Part shown: positions 1-8,351 of the stretch, piece after piece
Position numbering within the stretch: the first letter of the stretch is position 1
Layout: each line of letters starts with the position of its first letter
Source of the DNA: Alphaproteobacteria bacterium
Lineage (GTDB): Bacteria; Pseudomonadota; Alphaproteobacteria; Rickettsiales; JADKJE01
Assembly: GCA_016722515.1 (NCBI GenBank)
Contig: JADKJE010000004.1
Span: 62,001 to 126,000 of the forward strand
Reading direction: 5' to 3'
Length of the DNA stretch: 64,000 bases
Notes under the pieces: generated by a model
Told to the model about the DNA's origin: nothing
What the model saw: the letters and a program-made list of their open reading frames with translations, nothing else
Database searches by the model: none
Program-made: the position numbers and the translations under genes

Positions 1-665
1 TGGATATGCAGCACACGCCTGCGACCGAACGGGGTGCGCGAGGGAACGCGCTGCCATTCATCTGCTGAAGATGCAAACGGCATAAACACATCGCCAGGAT
101 GGGTTTTTCGAATATGGTACGCCAGCGGCGCGCCGTAATCATCGATCTCAATTCCTGCGCGGAGTGTTTTATCGTCTGGCTTGCCGCCCGGATTACTCAG
201 GCGATCCGGTTCCACCAGCTGAATCGTGGTCGCAAATGCACCACCACGTTCTGGCAGCCAGAGCGGTAAGGCCAATGCCTCGCCATTGATAAAACCGGAG
301 CGGAACACCTGCGTAGTCAGCCCCGCAAAATTGAGTGACAAAGCCGCATCGCACTCAAACCCTTCCGCCCATCCGCGCCAGAGGGATTCAACATCACGCG
401 CCCAATCATCCGCCCATTCTTTGGTATTTCCAAGTGCGCGGTAATCAGGCAAGGCCACCAGCCTGAGTCCCGTGCCGACAACATTATCCACCATCGTCTG
501 TGCCGCGCCCGCTGCCACGCCGTGGTTACGGATGAGATCACGCGAACGACCCACCAGCGTGGGTAATTCACCCAGCAGATCACCATCCGCCGAGCCGTTA
601 CCAGGCAGCCAGCTGGAGAGTTCGCGCGCAGTTAGCGATGCGGCACGATGTGAAGTATCACTCAT
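1..665 (-). CDS. Phage portal protein, lambda gpB family (partial)
   Basis: Minus-strand reading frame that runs off the left edge, so only about 221 N-terminal residues are visible. It begins MSDTSHRAASLTAREL and includes GRSRDLIRNHGVAAGA and the NVVGTGLRL segment, the pattern of lambda-type portal proteins, which form the dodecameric ring through which DNA enters the capsid. It starts inside the end of the gpW-like gene (8-bp overlap) and follows terminase, matching the lambda order Nu1-A-W-B. The assignment rests on family pattern plus synteny; the C-terminal half lies outside the window. Confidence 0.85.
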   Translation of the reverse strand, partial: MSDTSHRAASLTARELSSWLPGNGSADGDLLGELPTLVGRSRDLIRNHGVAAGAAQTMVDNVVGTGLRLVALPDYRALGNTKEWADDWARDVESLWRGWAEGFECDAALSLNFAGLTTQVFRSGFINGEALALPLWLPERGGAFATTIQLVEPDRLSNPGGKPDDKTLRAGIEIDDYGAPLAYHIRKTHPGDVFMPFASSADEWQRVPSRTPFGRRRVLHI

Positions 666-891
666 CGAATACCACCTTGATCACGCCACGACGCGCGGTA
701 CCGCTTAAGCGGGCGATCTGGCTTTTGAGTTTTTCGATATATTGTTCGAGCTTTTCGGCATTGGCCTGCGCGTAGGTAGTGGAGCCATAATTTCCTATCG
801 ACACGCTCACTTCTTTCGCGCCCATCATCAGCTGGTGCTGTGCTTCTTCCGCTTCTGCAAGGCGGGTTTGCAACGTGGTAAGATCGGTCAT
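658..891 (-). CDS. gpW-like phage head-to-tail joining protein
   Basis: Short 77-residue protein, close to the 68 residues of lambda gpW. It opens with a helical stretch rich in Ala, Glu and Gln, then a segment with GAKEVSVSIGNYGSTTY, then a second helix YIEKLKSQIARL. This helix-hairpin-helix layout and the position between TerL and portal are typical of gpW, which stabilises DNA in the filled head. The stop codon overlaps the portal start, so the two are probably translationally coupled. Confidence 0.75.
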   Translation of the reverse strand: MTDLTTLQTRLAEAEEAQHQLMMGAKEVSVSIGNYGSTTYAQANAEKLEQYIEKLKSQIARLSGTARRGVIKVVFDE

Positions 892-900
892 AGTGAATCC

Positions 901-2916
901 TCATAGATACGGATCATCCGCCGCCATAGTGGTGCGCTGGCTAATGGCTGCCGTGCGCGTCGGTGCAGTTGTTTCAGCAGTTTGCTGCGGCGATGGCGCG
1001 TAAGTATCCGCATAAGGAACGTTACGCTGCTTACCGAGCGACACTTCCATCTGCTGCCATTGCCGCTCGGAAAAACGGTCGAGACCGTAAAGGCTTGCCG
1101 CCGTGCGTGCATAGACGCGGCAATCGAGTGCCTCGTTATTGCGCGTCGGGTCTTTTTCCCAGCTGGCACGGGGGAAGCCTTTGTGCAATTTGATCACACG
1201 CTTTTCCGCCGTCAGCTGCTTAAAATATTCCTCGGCATATTCTGGGAAGTGGCATGTTCCGGGCGGGAACGGTTCATCTTCCTTGGTCGGACGGTCAAGT
1301 TTCAGCCAGCGATACAGCTCCATCTTGGCAACCGGCCCGCTGACATTCCAGACGCGAAGCCCACGCCGTTTGCTGCCGACATCGGCTTTCGACACGCTCA
1401 AAATCAGTGCGGTTTCACTATCGCGGCCTTTCACCGCGACCACCGTGCGCGGGGACGATGCGCGCGCACCCGCACCACCCCAGCTCGCTTGCGGGTGAGT
1501 TTTTACCCAGCCATACACATCCTGCGTCGCGTAACCGCTATCCACCGCCAGCACGCGGATGGGCAATGTGCCACCACCTGCATGGTGCCAATCGCGCCTG
1601 AGCAATGCTTCGAGCTTTTCCCACACTTCCGGCATGGCGGTATCGCCCATGAGGACATGGTAATCGACCGACCAGCTTTCTTTATGGCGGCCCCATGCCA
1701 CCACTTCGCATTCGATGCGGTCTTTCTGCACGTCCGCGCCAGCGGTAAGAAATAATCCACCATTTGGCACCACGCCCATTGGGTATGGTTCACGGCGTTC
1801 ATAGAGCCGTTTCCATTCGGGAGCTTCGTATTCTTCTTCATACGGCTCGCCCAGCACCGTATTGACAAACCCCTTCATCAGCTCAGGATTCGCCTGTGCG
1901 TTTTCGAACATCTCCGCCGCATCACCCCACGAAAACCAACCCACTGGGCTGTAAAGCGAAGAGAGATGGTAGCCAATCGTGCGGCCATCCGTTTCAGCAG
2001 TGGCAACCCAGCGTCCACGCGCCAGCATCTGCGTTTTATGATGCTCATCGATCAACGCGCCGCATTCCTCGCAGGCATATTGCGCCTCTTGTGGTTTGCC
2101 CTCATGCCAGCGCAGCTGCGTGAATCGCAATGGCTGGAAATGATCGCAATGCGGACACGGCACATGGAAATACCGCTGGTCGCTGCCGTCGAATTCACGC
2201 TGGATGCGCGAGATACCCTTGGTGGTGGGCGTACTCACCAGAAAAATCTTCCGCCGCTTCTGGAAGGTGGCGGAGCGGCGTTCGGCAAGCAGGATTGGAT
2301 CGCCTTCGCCCTCCACATCGCCCGGATACCCATCGACCTCATCCATAAACAAATACCGCGCTGGCATGGAACGGAGTCCCACCGCCGAGTTGGCACCCGT
2401 CATCACCAGAATGCCTCCGCGAAATTCCTTGCTCAGGATGGTGTTGCCTGAATCACGCGCGCGGGCGGGCTTCACCAATTCGCGCAGCTCCGGCGTTTCA
2501 TCGATCTGCGGATCGATACGCTGCTTCGAGTTACGTTTCGCCAACTCCACCGTCGGTGCCACCGCCATCATCGGCCCTGGTGCCATATGGATGACATAGC
2601 CGATCCAGTTATTGCCGCATTCTGTGCCGCCGATCTGCGCGCCTTTCATGAAAATGATCCGCTGCACCGGCGAGTGCGGCGAGAGATTATCCATGATCTG
2701 CTTCAGATAAGGCGTGCGGCTGGTACGCCACCGCCCTGGCTCGGCGGCGGATTTAGAAGACAACATCCGATAGCGATCCGCCCACTCGGAAACGGCGAGG
2801 AACGATTCTGGCGTTAATCCACTGCGCCACTGGTTCTCTACCGCATCCGCACCTTCGTAAAATTCAGTCGACGCCTGCGCGGAATTCGGCAAGCTCTGAG
2901 AGATGCTGTCTGACAT
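901..2916 (-). CDS. Phage terminase large subunit, GpA family
   Basis: 671 residues, near the 641 of lambda gpA. The ATPase domain shows a Walker A-like KGAQIGGTE at about residues 91-99 and a Walker B MDEVD at 191-195. A later AVDSG segment fits the first acidic residue of the nuclease domain. The enzyme packages phage DNA into proheads and cuts the concatemer. Its start lies within the small-subunit gene (53-bp overlap), so TerS and TerL are co-translated. No frameshift or missing core motif is visible, so the packaging module looks intact. Confidence 0.93.
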   Translation of the reverse strand: MSDSISQSLPNSAQASTEFYEGADAVENQWRSGLTPESFLAVSEWADRYRMLSSKSAAEPGRWRTSRTPYLKQIMDNLSPHSPVQRIIFMKGAQIGGTECGNNWIGYVIHMAPGPMMAVAPTVELAKRNSKQRIDPQIDETPELRELVKPARARDSGNTILSKEFRGGILVMTGANSAVGLRSMPARYLFMDEVDGYPGDVEGEGDPILLAERRSATFQKRRKIFLVSTPTTKGISRIQREFDGSDQRYFHVPCPHCDHFQPLRFTQLRWHEGKPQEAQYACEECGALIDEHHKTQMLARGRWVATAETDGRTIGYHLSSLYSPVGWFSWGDAAEMFENAQANPELMKGFVNTVLGEPYEEEYEAPEWKRLYERREPYPMGVVPNGGLFLTAGADVQKDRIECEVVAWGRHKESWSVDYHVLMGDTAMPEVWEKLEALLRRDWHHAGGGTLPIRVLAVDSGYATQDVYGWVKTHPQASWGGAGARASSPRTVVAVKGRDSETALILSVSKADVGSKRRGLRVWNVSGPVAKMELYRWLKLDRPTKEDEPFPPGTCHFPEYAEEYFKQLTAEKRVIKLHKGFPRASWEKDPTRNNEALDCRVYARTAASLYGLDRFSERQWQQMEVSLGKQRNVPYADTYAPSPQQTAETTAPTRTAAISQRTTMAADDPYL

Positions 2917-3406
2917 AGGTTTCCAGCGTCACATGCGTGGTGTGTGGATCAGCACCCAGCTCCGCTGCCATTTGCGCGGAGACGCGTGCAGGCCAGTTAA
3001 GCCATGCATCGCGTTCCTGCCGTCCCAGCTTGAATACATGCGCCATAACTTTCGCCCTGTCGATTAACTCGCCTTTAAGTTTTTGCAGCCGCACACGATT
3101 GGTTTGCGCCTTCAATACTTCATTCGCAGTGCGTGCCTGCATGTAAGTGGTGCCACCATTTGCGGGTGCGCCATTTTCTTTGAGCGTATCGCGCACCGCA
3201 TCGAGCGCCGCATCCGGCACCGGCTTCACCGTTTGCGATCCACGTTGCTGGGCGACATCGGTGTTAATTTTCCAGAGCGCATCGGCTTTATCCGCACCGA
3301 TGCTGCCGTCCGCCTCCAGCCGTATGCGTCCTGATTTTATCGCCTTTCTTACCGCCGCATCGCTGACCCCGCGATGGCGACCATAGGCACGAATTGACAT
3401 GCCCAT
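2864..3406 (-). CDS. Phage terminase small subunit, Nu1-like
   Basis: 180 residues from the chosen ATG at 3406. This start has GGGGGC about six bases upstream and begins MGMSIRAYGRHRGVSDAAV; a longer frame back to 3586 lacks a ribosome site and looks non-coding. The N-terminus reads as a DNA-binding helix-turn-helix, as in Nu1, which recognises cos. The rest is charged helices, with DPHTTHVTLETYVRQHLSEL near the end. Position directly before TerL supports the role. The sequence family is divergent, so function is inferred mostly from context. Confidence 0.75.
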   Translation of the reverse strand: MGMSIRAYGRHRGVSDAAVRKAIKSGRIRLEADGSIGADKADALWKINTDVAQQRGSQTVKPVPDAALDAVRDTLKENGAPANGGTTYMQARTANEVLKAQTNRVRLQKLKGELIDRAKVMAHVFKLGRQERDAWLNWPARVSAQMAAELGADPHTTHVTLETYVRQHLSELAEFRAGVD

Positions 3407-3480
3407 ATCAGCCCCCAAAACCCCATAAAACTGCCATGTCCAAGACACACCTCCAGTCAAGCCAAATAGACGTTTAATAT

Positions 3481-3586
3481 ATTGATAAATAATGCGAATT
3501 ATTGCTTTTTCTGGTTGATTAAGATGCAGTTCGAAGCATTCATGGGGGTGTCCACAGGGGACAACAACCAACCGAAAGGAATGCAT
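3481..3586 (+). promoter_or_regulatory. Conserved phage leader, copy 1
   Basis: The stretch ATTGATAAATAATGCGA at 3481 is matched by ATTGATTTATAATGCGA at 6187. In both places TTCGAAGCATTCATG begins exactly 49 bases after the start of that motif and is followed by a small hairpin, here TGTCC-ACAGG-GGACA. An AAGGA site at 3576-3580 serves the ATG at 3587. The twin arrangement implies a shared promoter plus leader controlling the two short plus-strand gene sets. Which bases are the -10 and -35 is uncertain; AATAAT at 3488 is the best -10 candidate. Confidence 0.55.
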
Positions 3587-4096
3587 ATGAAAAACGAACC
3601 GCTACCTACCAACAACGAAGAATGGGGCTTTTGGGGAACCAGCGTCAGCAACGGCTACGATGCCGCAATGACCTGGGATACCGCCAGCCGCTTTTTTGCC
3701 AAAACCTTTAACCTTACGCCCGAAGAAACCCGCACGTTGCTCGATGCGCGTTTCGGTCGCCACCTTGCGGATGACTTGAGCTTCATCAACGGCGGCCCAG
3801 CAACGGCGGAGGCGGTTGCAAACCACCTCGAAAAACGCAACGCCGATAAAGGCTGGCGTAGGCATTTTGAAAAAGCCATCCGCGAAGAGACGGGCAAGCT
3901 GATTCCCTACACCACGCCGAAAAGCAAAGACGAGATACTTACCAACATCGCGCTTACGCATCTCAATTTTGAGACGCTCGAAGAACGCAAATCCGACAGC
4001 CTCGATTTTAAGGATGTCGGAGTGCTCAATGTCAAAGCCGCCCTCGAAGCTGCATACGCCGCAGGCAGAGCCAGCGCCAAACGGAAAGGAGCGTAA
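3587..4096 (+). CDS. Hypothetical phage protein (possibly DUF6900-like)
   Basis: 169 residues from ATG 3587, chosen because AAGGA lies six bases upstream; ATG 3581 abuts it. The central part has LLDARFGRHLADDLSF; the C-terminal part has NFETLEERKSDSLDFKDV followed by VKAALEAAYAAGRASA. From memory the C-terminal pattern recalls the DUF6900 family of small phage and plasmid proteins, but this is not verified. No catalytic motif or membrane segment is visible. It is first in a four-gene plus-strand set embedded among minus-strand phage genes. Confidence 0.7.
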   Translation: MKNEPLPTNNEEWGFWGTSVSNGYDAAMTWDTASRFFAKTFNLTPEETRTLLDARFGRHLADDLSFINGGPATAEAVANHLEKRNADKGWRRHFEKAIREETGKLIPYTTPKSKDEILTNIALTHLNFETLEERKSDSLDFKDVGVLNVKAALEAAYAAGRASAKRKGA

Positions 4097-4097
4097 C

Positions 4098-4418
4098 ATG
4101 AGCAACTTTGTAACCGTCCGATTTGCCCGCAAGCCAAGCAGCCTGCAGGAAATGCAAGCCGAGATTAACAGCCACGGCTGCGAGGTCGCAAAATGCGAAA
4201 TCGCCGAAACAGTCACGCTCACCACCGAGGAGTACGACACCTTTACGCGCCTGATTTACAAGGACTGGCCTTGGCTCGATGGTCGGGGTGGCGACCGTAA
4301 CAGCATCCGCCAAGTGGTGGCAATCACCGCGCCGGAGCGCGAAACGCTTTACGCCAATCCCGAAGGCTACAGCTACGCACGCTATATCGGCACCAGCCTC
4401 AACGAAACCAACAACTGA
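4098..4418 (+). CDS. Hypothetical phage protein
   Basis: 106 residues starting at ATG 4098, with AAAGGAG upstream and one base after the previous stop. It begins MSNFVTVRFARKPSSLQEM and ends ARYIGTSLNETNN. It is soluble with mixed charge and contains the aromatic stretch DWPWLDGRGGDRNS. I do not recognise the family. The same transcription unit holds three other small accessory proteins, so it is probably an early or accessory phage gene. Confidence 0.65.
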   Translation: MSNFVTVRFARKPSSLQEMQAEINSHGCEVAKCEIAETVTLTTEEYDTFTRLIYKDWPWLDGRGGDRNSIRQVVAITAPERETLYANPEGYSYARYIGTSLNETNN

Positions 4419-4431
4419 AAGGAATCAAACC

Positions 4432-4686
4432 ATGACATCTTTTACGCATAACAATCGGCAAACCTACCACAAACAAAGCTACAGCTGGGGCGAATTGCGC
4501 ACCTTGCGCATGGGCAACGCCTATACCTGCATCATCCACCCAGAGCATTTGGCGGCGATTAACCGCAGCGAGGATTTCACCTGCGAGCAAGGCTTCCGGT
4601 GGAAGACCAGTATCGATAACGGCATCGTCACGCTGCAAAACAGAAGTAACGCATTTACCATCTCACTCGCTGAACTCAACGCATAA
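4432..4686 (+). CDS. Hypothetical small phage protein
   Basis: 84 residues from ATG 4432, preceded by GAAAGGA. The protein is rich in Thr, Asn and aromatic residues (SYSWGELRTLRMGNAYTCI, FRWKTSIDNGIVTLQNRSN). It has no signal peptide or transmembrane segment. No family is recognised. It sits 13 bases after the preceding gene and 10 before the next, consistent with one operon. Confidence 0.6.
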   Translation: MTSFTHNNRQTYHKQSYSWGELRTLRMGNAYTCIIHPEHLAAINRSEDFTCEQGFRWKTSIDNGIVTLQNRSNAFTISLAELNA

Positions 4687-4696
4687 GGAGCATTGT

Positions 4697-4900
4697 ATGA
4701 CAACACCCAAATATCCCAACGTGCATGTGCAGTTGGTCGGTCAGGATGGCAATGCCTTTATGATTCTTGGTCTCTGCCAACGCGCTGCAAATAATGCGGG
4801 GCTTCCAAAATCCGAAATCGACGCTTTCATGCAGGTGGCAAAATCAGGCGATTACAATCACCTGCTGAATACCTGCATGGAGTGGTTCGATATCGATTAG
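4697..4900 (+). CDS. Hypothetical small phage protein
   Basis: 67 residues; ATG 4697 follows AAGGAG. The sequence runs VHVQLVGQDGNAFMILGLCQRAANNAGL, then a helical segment ending CMEWFDID. This type of short acidic protein, with a beta-hairpin followed by helices, recurs in phage and plasmid accessory regions, but I cannot name a function. Its stop overlaps by four bases the end of the convergent cytosine methyltransferase gene. Confidence 0.65.
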   Translation: MTTPKYPNVHVQLVGQDGNAFMILGLCQRAANNAGLPKSEIDAFMQVAKSGDYNHLLNTCMEWFDID

Positions 4901-6147
4901 GGGGCGCATATCATCGCATTCACTTTTTTAATTCGCTCACCCAGCCAGCGCATCGTGCCGGTGTGCATGCTGTTGCCCAACGCCTTGTAGCGCGGCCCAT
5001 CGGCTGCGGATTTTCCACGATAGGGAATCAACGTATAATCATCGGGAAATCCCTGCAGCCGTTCACACTCACGCGGCGTTAACCGCCGCACCGCCATATC
5101 CGCCAACACAGCAGGTTGATTATCTCCCATCTCCGCACGTAGCGTTGAGCAGGTTTCCCGCAAATCGGTCGGCCCTGCGTTTCGTGCGATGCTTCCAGGC
5201 TCGAAGGCGATGTAGGTGGAACGGTCGCCACCAGCGGTGACGGTTTTAGATTGCTCGGTTTCGTTTACATACATGCCGCCGTTCGGGCGGTCTTTGCGTC
5301 TGCCATTGGCATCGCAGCAGGTAACGTTGTAAGCTCTGGCTTGCGGGACGTAGGTTTCAAGCTCCGGGTCATGCTTATTATAGCGCGACATCAATGTGCG
5401 GGCGATTAAATGGCCGCAATCCGCATCCTGCGCACCACGGCTTAAGCAGGTTCTGGCACCGAGTGCTCCTGCGACGGGGCGCATGTAGCCGCTGCTGGCG
5501 AGATCGACATCGGCTCCCCAGCCACCGCTTGAAGCGCGACTTTTAAATGTTCCGGCAACTTCTTCCCGCGTTTCTCGGCGCGGCGTAATATCCCGCTGCA
5601 GGCTTTCGCGCTCAAATAATACCGCTGCGGCAGGTCGCCAGTCCCCAAGATATCCGATAACGAACACACGCCTGCGCCGCTGTGGCACTCCGAAATACTG
5701 AGCGTCAAGAATGCGGTAGGCGAACCCATACCCGCATTCCGCCAACGCGCCGAGGAAGGTGCCAAATGTCCGTCCTCTGTCAATCGACAGCACACCGGGG
5801 ACATTTTCCCAAACCACCCATCGTGGCTTTGCGCTTTGAGCAAGGTGAATAAATCCGAGTGCGAGGTTGCCTCTGTCGTCAGCAAATCCTTTGCGAAGTC
5901 CGGCGATACTGAAGGACTGGCAAGGTGTGCCTCCGACCAGAAGGTCAATTGCTCCATAGTCATTTTCCGTGAGTGTCGTGAAATCACCGAAGAGAGGCAC
6001 ATCAGGATAATGATGCGAAAGCACCGCGCGGGCGAAGGGTTCAATTTCGGAAAATCCTGCCGCCTCAAATCCGAGCGGATGCCACGCCACTGTTGCTGCC
6101 TCAATGCCGGAACATACCGACAGATAGCGAATGGGTTTGGCATCCAT
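4897..6147 (-). CDS. DNA (cytosine-5) methyltransferase, phage-borne
   Basis: 416 residues with the full C5-methyltransferase motif series. Motif I is SVCSGIEAATVAW (about 10-22), motif IV GGTPCQSFS with catalytic Cys76, motif VI ENVPG (114-118), motif VIII QRRRRVFVIG (156-165), motif IX LTPRECERLQGFPDDY, and motif X GNSMHTGTM. The region between VIII and IX is the target-recognition segment. No restriction gene adjoins it, so it is an orphan enzyme that probably protects phage DNA from host restriction or modulates expression. ATG 6147 has only a weak ribosome site; ATG 6143 lies in another frame. Confidence 0.93.
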   Translation of the reverse strand: MDAKPIRYLSVCSGIEAATVAWHPLGFEAAGFSEIEPFARAVLSHHYPDVPLFGDFTTLTENDYGAIDLLVGGTPCQSFSIAGLRKGFADDRGNLALGFIHLAQSAKPRWVVWENVPGVLSIDRGRTFGTFLGALAECGYGFAYRILDAQYFGVPQRRRRVFVIGYLGDWRPAAAVLFERESLQRDITPRRETREEVAGTFKSRASSGGWGADVDLASSGYMRPVAGALGARTCLSRGAQDADCGHLIARTLMSRYNKHDPELETYVPQARAYNVTCCDANGRRKDRPNGGMYVNETEQSKTVTAGGDRSTYIAFEPGSIARNAGPTDLRETCSTLRAEMGDNQPAVLADMAVRRLTPRECERLQGFPDDYTLIPYRGKSAADGPRYKALGNSMHTGTMRWLGERIKKVNAMICAP

Positions 6148-6186
6148 AGGGCATATACGAAGTCAACGGAATTAGTTGGTTAGCAC

Positions 6187-6294
6187 ATTGATTTATAATG
6201 CGATTAAGTGCTTATAAGCGTTGCTATCCTTCGCATTCGAAGCATTCATGCACTTGTCCGCATGGACATTAACCGCAAACGCAAAGGAGCATGT
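6187..6294 (+). promoter_or_regulatory. Conserved phage leader, copy 2
   Basis: Second copy of the leader at 3481. ATTGATTTATAATGCGA opens it, with a good -10 candidate TATAAT at 6194-6199. TTCGAAGCATTCATG follows at the same 49-base spacing, then a hairpin TGTCC-GCAT-GGACA. AAGGAG at 6284-6289 sets the start of the DUF3489 gene at 6295. Conservation of spacing and stem, while the intervening bases differ, argues for a functional transcript leader or operator rather than chance. Confidence 0.55.
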
Positions 6295-6759
6295 ATGATT
6301 ATCCAACTTACCGAAAACCAACGCGCCATCCTCGAAGAAGCATCCAACATAAAATGCAACGATGTGCGCGAACTGGCGGCACTTAAACGACTGGCACCGC
6401 CTATCCGCGAAAACATTATCAAGGGGATGCTAAAGCGTGGACTGCTCGAAATCCGCCATGACGATGATGGCGGCAAACCCACCCTGGTCAGCGACATGGG
6501 TTATGCCGCGATTGGTAAAGCCGCCGCCGAGGAGCAGCCCAAGCACAGCGAACCTGCACAAAAACAATCCAAACAGTCCATCATGATTGAACTCTTAAAG
6601 CGCGAGGAAGGTGCCACGCTTCAGCAACTGGTTGCCGCCACGGGTTGGCAAAAGCATTCGGTGCATGGCGCGATGGCGGGTGTGCTGAAAAAGAAGCTCG
6701 GCCTTGCCATCGCATCCGGCAAGAACCGTGACGGCGAACGTACATACAAAATCGCGTGA
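6295..6759 (+). CDS. DUF3489 protein
   Basis: 154 residues from ATG 6295, five bases after AAGGAG. The C-terminal half matches the DUF3489 pattern: SIMIELLKREEGATLQQLVAATGWQ and a following GAMAGVLKKKLGL, ending RDGERTYKIA, which reads as a winged-helix DNA-binding fold. The N-terminal half is a second helical region (QLTENQRAILEEASN). Such proteins occur in proteobacterial prophages, where a regulatory role is presumed. It shares its leader with the 3587-4900 gene set, so the two may be co-regulated. Confidence 0.8.
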   Translation: MIIQLTENQRAILEEASNIKCNDVRELAALKRLAPPIRENIIKGMLKRGLLEIRHDDDGGKPTLVSDMGYAAIGKAAAEEQPKHSEPAQKQSKQSIMIELLKREEGATLQQLVAATGWQKHSVHGAMAGVLKKKLGLAIASGKNRDGERTYKIA

Positions 6760-6760
6760 A

Positions 6761-8002
6761 TTAGCCAGCGCGCTTGGAATGAAGGTCGGCGAATGTCCGG
6801 CCTTCTTCTTCGTGGGTGGCTTCCTTGCCTGTAAATTCCTGCCAGCGGCGAATGATGACATCACAATATTTGGGGTCGAGTTCAATCAGACAGGCCGAGC
6901 GGCCGGTCTTCTCGCAGGCGATGAGCGTCGAGCCGGAGCCACCGAAAGGGTCAAGCACGATATCGCGGCTCTTGCTGGAATTTTCCACTGCACGCTGCAC
7001 TAGCTCCACTGGCTTCATGGTGGGGTGGAGGTCGTTCGATACCGGCTTATTAAAAAACCACACATCGCCCTGATTGCGCGCGCCGCACCAGAAATGCGCG
7101 GTGCCTTCCTTCCAGCCATAGAGGATCGGTTCGTATTGCCGCTGGTAATCCGCACGACCCATCGTGAACGTATTCTTCGCCCAGATGATGAAGGTTGACC
7201 AATGCCCACCTGCCTTGCGGAAGGCGCTTTGCAACGTGTCTAATTCCGATGACGACATGCAGATGTAAATTGCGCCCTTGCACACGGCGACGAAATTGGT
7301 GCATGCCTCCAGCAGGAACTCTTCAAACTCGGCGCCGAGATTGTCATTTTTTATCGTGCGTTTGTTCCCGCGCATTTTGTCTTTTGCGGTGGCACCATAA
7401 TTCACATTGTAGGGCGGATCGGTAAATACCATATCGGCGAGGCTGCCGCCTAGTACGCGTTCTACCACATCGAGCTTGGTGGAATCACCGCAGAGCAAAC
7501 GATGCGAACCGAGCAGCCACAGATCTCCGGGCTGACTGATGGCGGTTGCCTCCACCTCCGGCACGGCGTCGTCTTCGGTGTTGCCTTCCTCCGTCATGGG
7601 CGCGAGCAGCTTATCCAGTTCGTCTTCGCTGAAGCCCATGATGTCGAGGTTGTAATTTTCTTCCTGCAGTTCGGTCAGTTCCAGCCGCAGCATATCTTCA
7701 TCCCATCCCGCATTCATGGCGATGCGGTTATCGGCAATGACCAGCGCACGTTTTTGCGTTTCGCTCAAATGCGAAATGGCGATCACCGGCACATCTTTCA
7801 TGCCAAGCCGTTGGGCGGCGATCAACCTGCCATGCCCAGCGATGATGCCATGCTCCTTATCGACGAGGATTGGATTAATGAATCCAAACTCCGCGATGGA
7901 GGCCATGATCTGTGCGATCTGTTCTTCCGAATGGGTGCGCGCATTGCGGGCATACGGAATCAATCGCTCGGTAGCGATGGTGTGGATGGTAAGATCGGTC
8001 AT
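6761..8002 (-). CDS. ParB-domain / DNA adenine- or N4-cytosine-methyltransferase fusion
   Basis: 413 residues. The N-terminus is a ParB/sulfiredoxin-like domain with GHGRLIAAQRLG (from residue 56). The C-terminal part is a beta-class amino-methyltransferase: DPPYN at 195-199 precedes the AdoMet motif DPFGGSGST near the end, followed by LIELDPKYCDVIIRRW. Such fusions are common in phages and integrated elements and act as solitary methylases, often called late. The gene begins just left of the copper cassette and is separated from upstream leftward genes by a strong minus-strand terminator, so it probably starts a new transcription unit. Confidence 0.92.
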   Translation of the reverse strand: MTDLTIHTIATERLIPYARNARTHSEEQIAQIMASIAEFGFINPILVDKEHGIIAGHGRLIAAQRLGMKDVPVIAISHLSETQKRALVIADNRIAMNAGWDEDMLRLELTELQEENYNLDIMGFSEDELDKLLAPMTEEGNTEDDAVPEVEATAISQPGDLWLLGSHRLLCGDSTKLDVVERVLGGSLADMVFTDPPYNVNYGATAKDKMRGNKRTIKNDNLGAEFEEFLLEACTNFVAVCKGAIYICMSSSELDTLQSAFRKAGGHWSTFIIWAKNTFTMGRADYQRQYEPILYGWKEGTAHFWCGARNQGDVWFFNKPVSNDLHPTMKPVELVQRAVENSSKSRDIVLDPFGGSGSTLIACEKTGRSACLIELDPKYCDVIIRRWQEFTGKEATHEEEGRTFADLHSKRAG

Positions 8003-8186
8003 GGTGTTCTCAGGTGCGAACCGAGGCGCGAACTGCGAACCCGGATTTTATGCCTATCGCTAAAAAAGTGGCGCGGCTTTGCCCCCCGCATACGTTCTAT
8101 GCACGGGGAGGACCCGTGGCTTGCCGATGCGACGTGGGATAGCGGGAGATGGGCGGAAAGCCGCGCCGAGCGGCAGGGAGTGAACA

Positions 8187-8213
8187 ATAAAAAACCCGCT
8201 CGGTGAGCAGGTT
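8187..8213 (-). terminator. Rho-independent terminator, minus strand
   Basis: Read on the minus strand: AACCTGCTC, loop ACC, GAGCGGGTT, then a run of six T. The nine-pair stem contains one G-T wobble. It would stop leftward transcripts coming from the early phage genes (or antisense to the copper genes) before they reach the methyltransferase gene. Confidence 0.8.
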
Positions 8214-8316
8214 GTGTAGAAACAATTCTTGGATGATGTAAAAATGTATAGCATCTAGGTGCACCTACTGTCAACGACAAGGTTCGCAGGATTAATTTAT
8301 TACCCTCATCTACACA

Positions 8317-8345
8317 TTGAATTAAAACTTAACAGCGTGTATGCT
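8317..8345 (+). promoter_or_regulatory. Likely sigma-70 promoter of the copper cassette
   Basis: TTGAAT at 8317-8322 and TATGCT at 8340-8345 are separated by 17 bases. Transcription would start only a few bases before ATG 8352, giving a very short or absent leader. No obvious CueR or CopR operator could be distinguished by eye. Confidence 0.5.
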
Positions 8346-8351
8346 ATCCTC

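Larger units (their letters stand above)
8003..8351. other. Intergenic junction between phage genes and copper cassette
   Basis: No convincing gene. It holds the minus-strand terminator at 8187-8213 and the copper promoter at 8317-8345. Base composition falls from GC-rich at the left to AT-rich near the copper genes. I see no transposase, insertion-sequence end or target duplication that would explain how the cassette entered. Confidence 0.5.

Noticed and set aside
982..1755. 257-codon plus-strand frame opposite terminase
   Set aside because: Antisense to the clear terminase gene; GC-rich DNA leaves long open shadow frames.
3602..4240. 212-codon minus-strand frame opposite the small phage genes
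   Set aside because: The plus-strand genes have proper ribosome sites and the shared leader; the minus frame spans two of them with no start signal.
7502..8206. 234-codon plus-strand frame opposite the ParB-methyltransferase gene
   Set aside because: Shadow of a well-supported minus-strand gene; its protein has no recognisable features.
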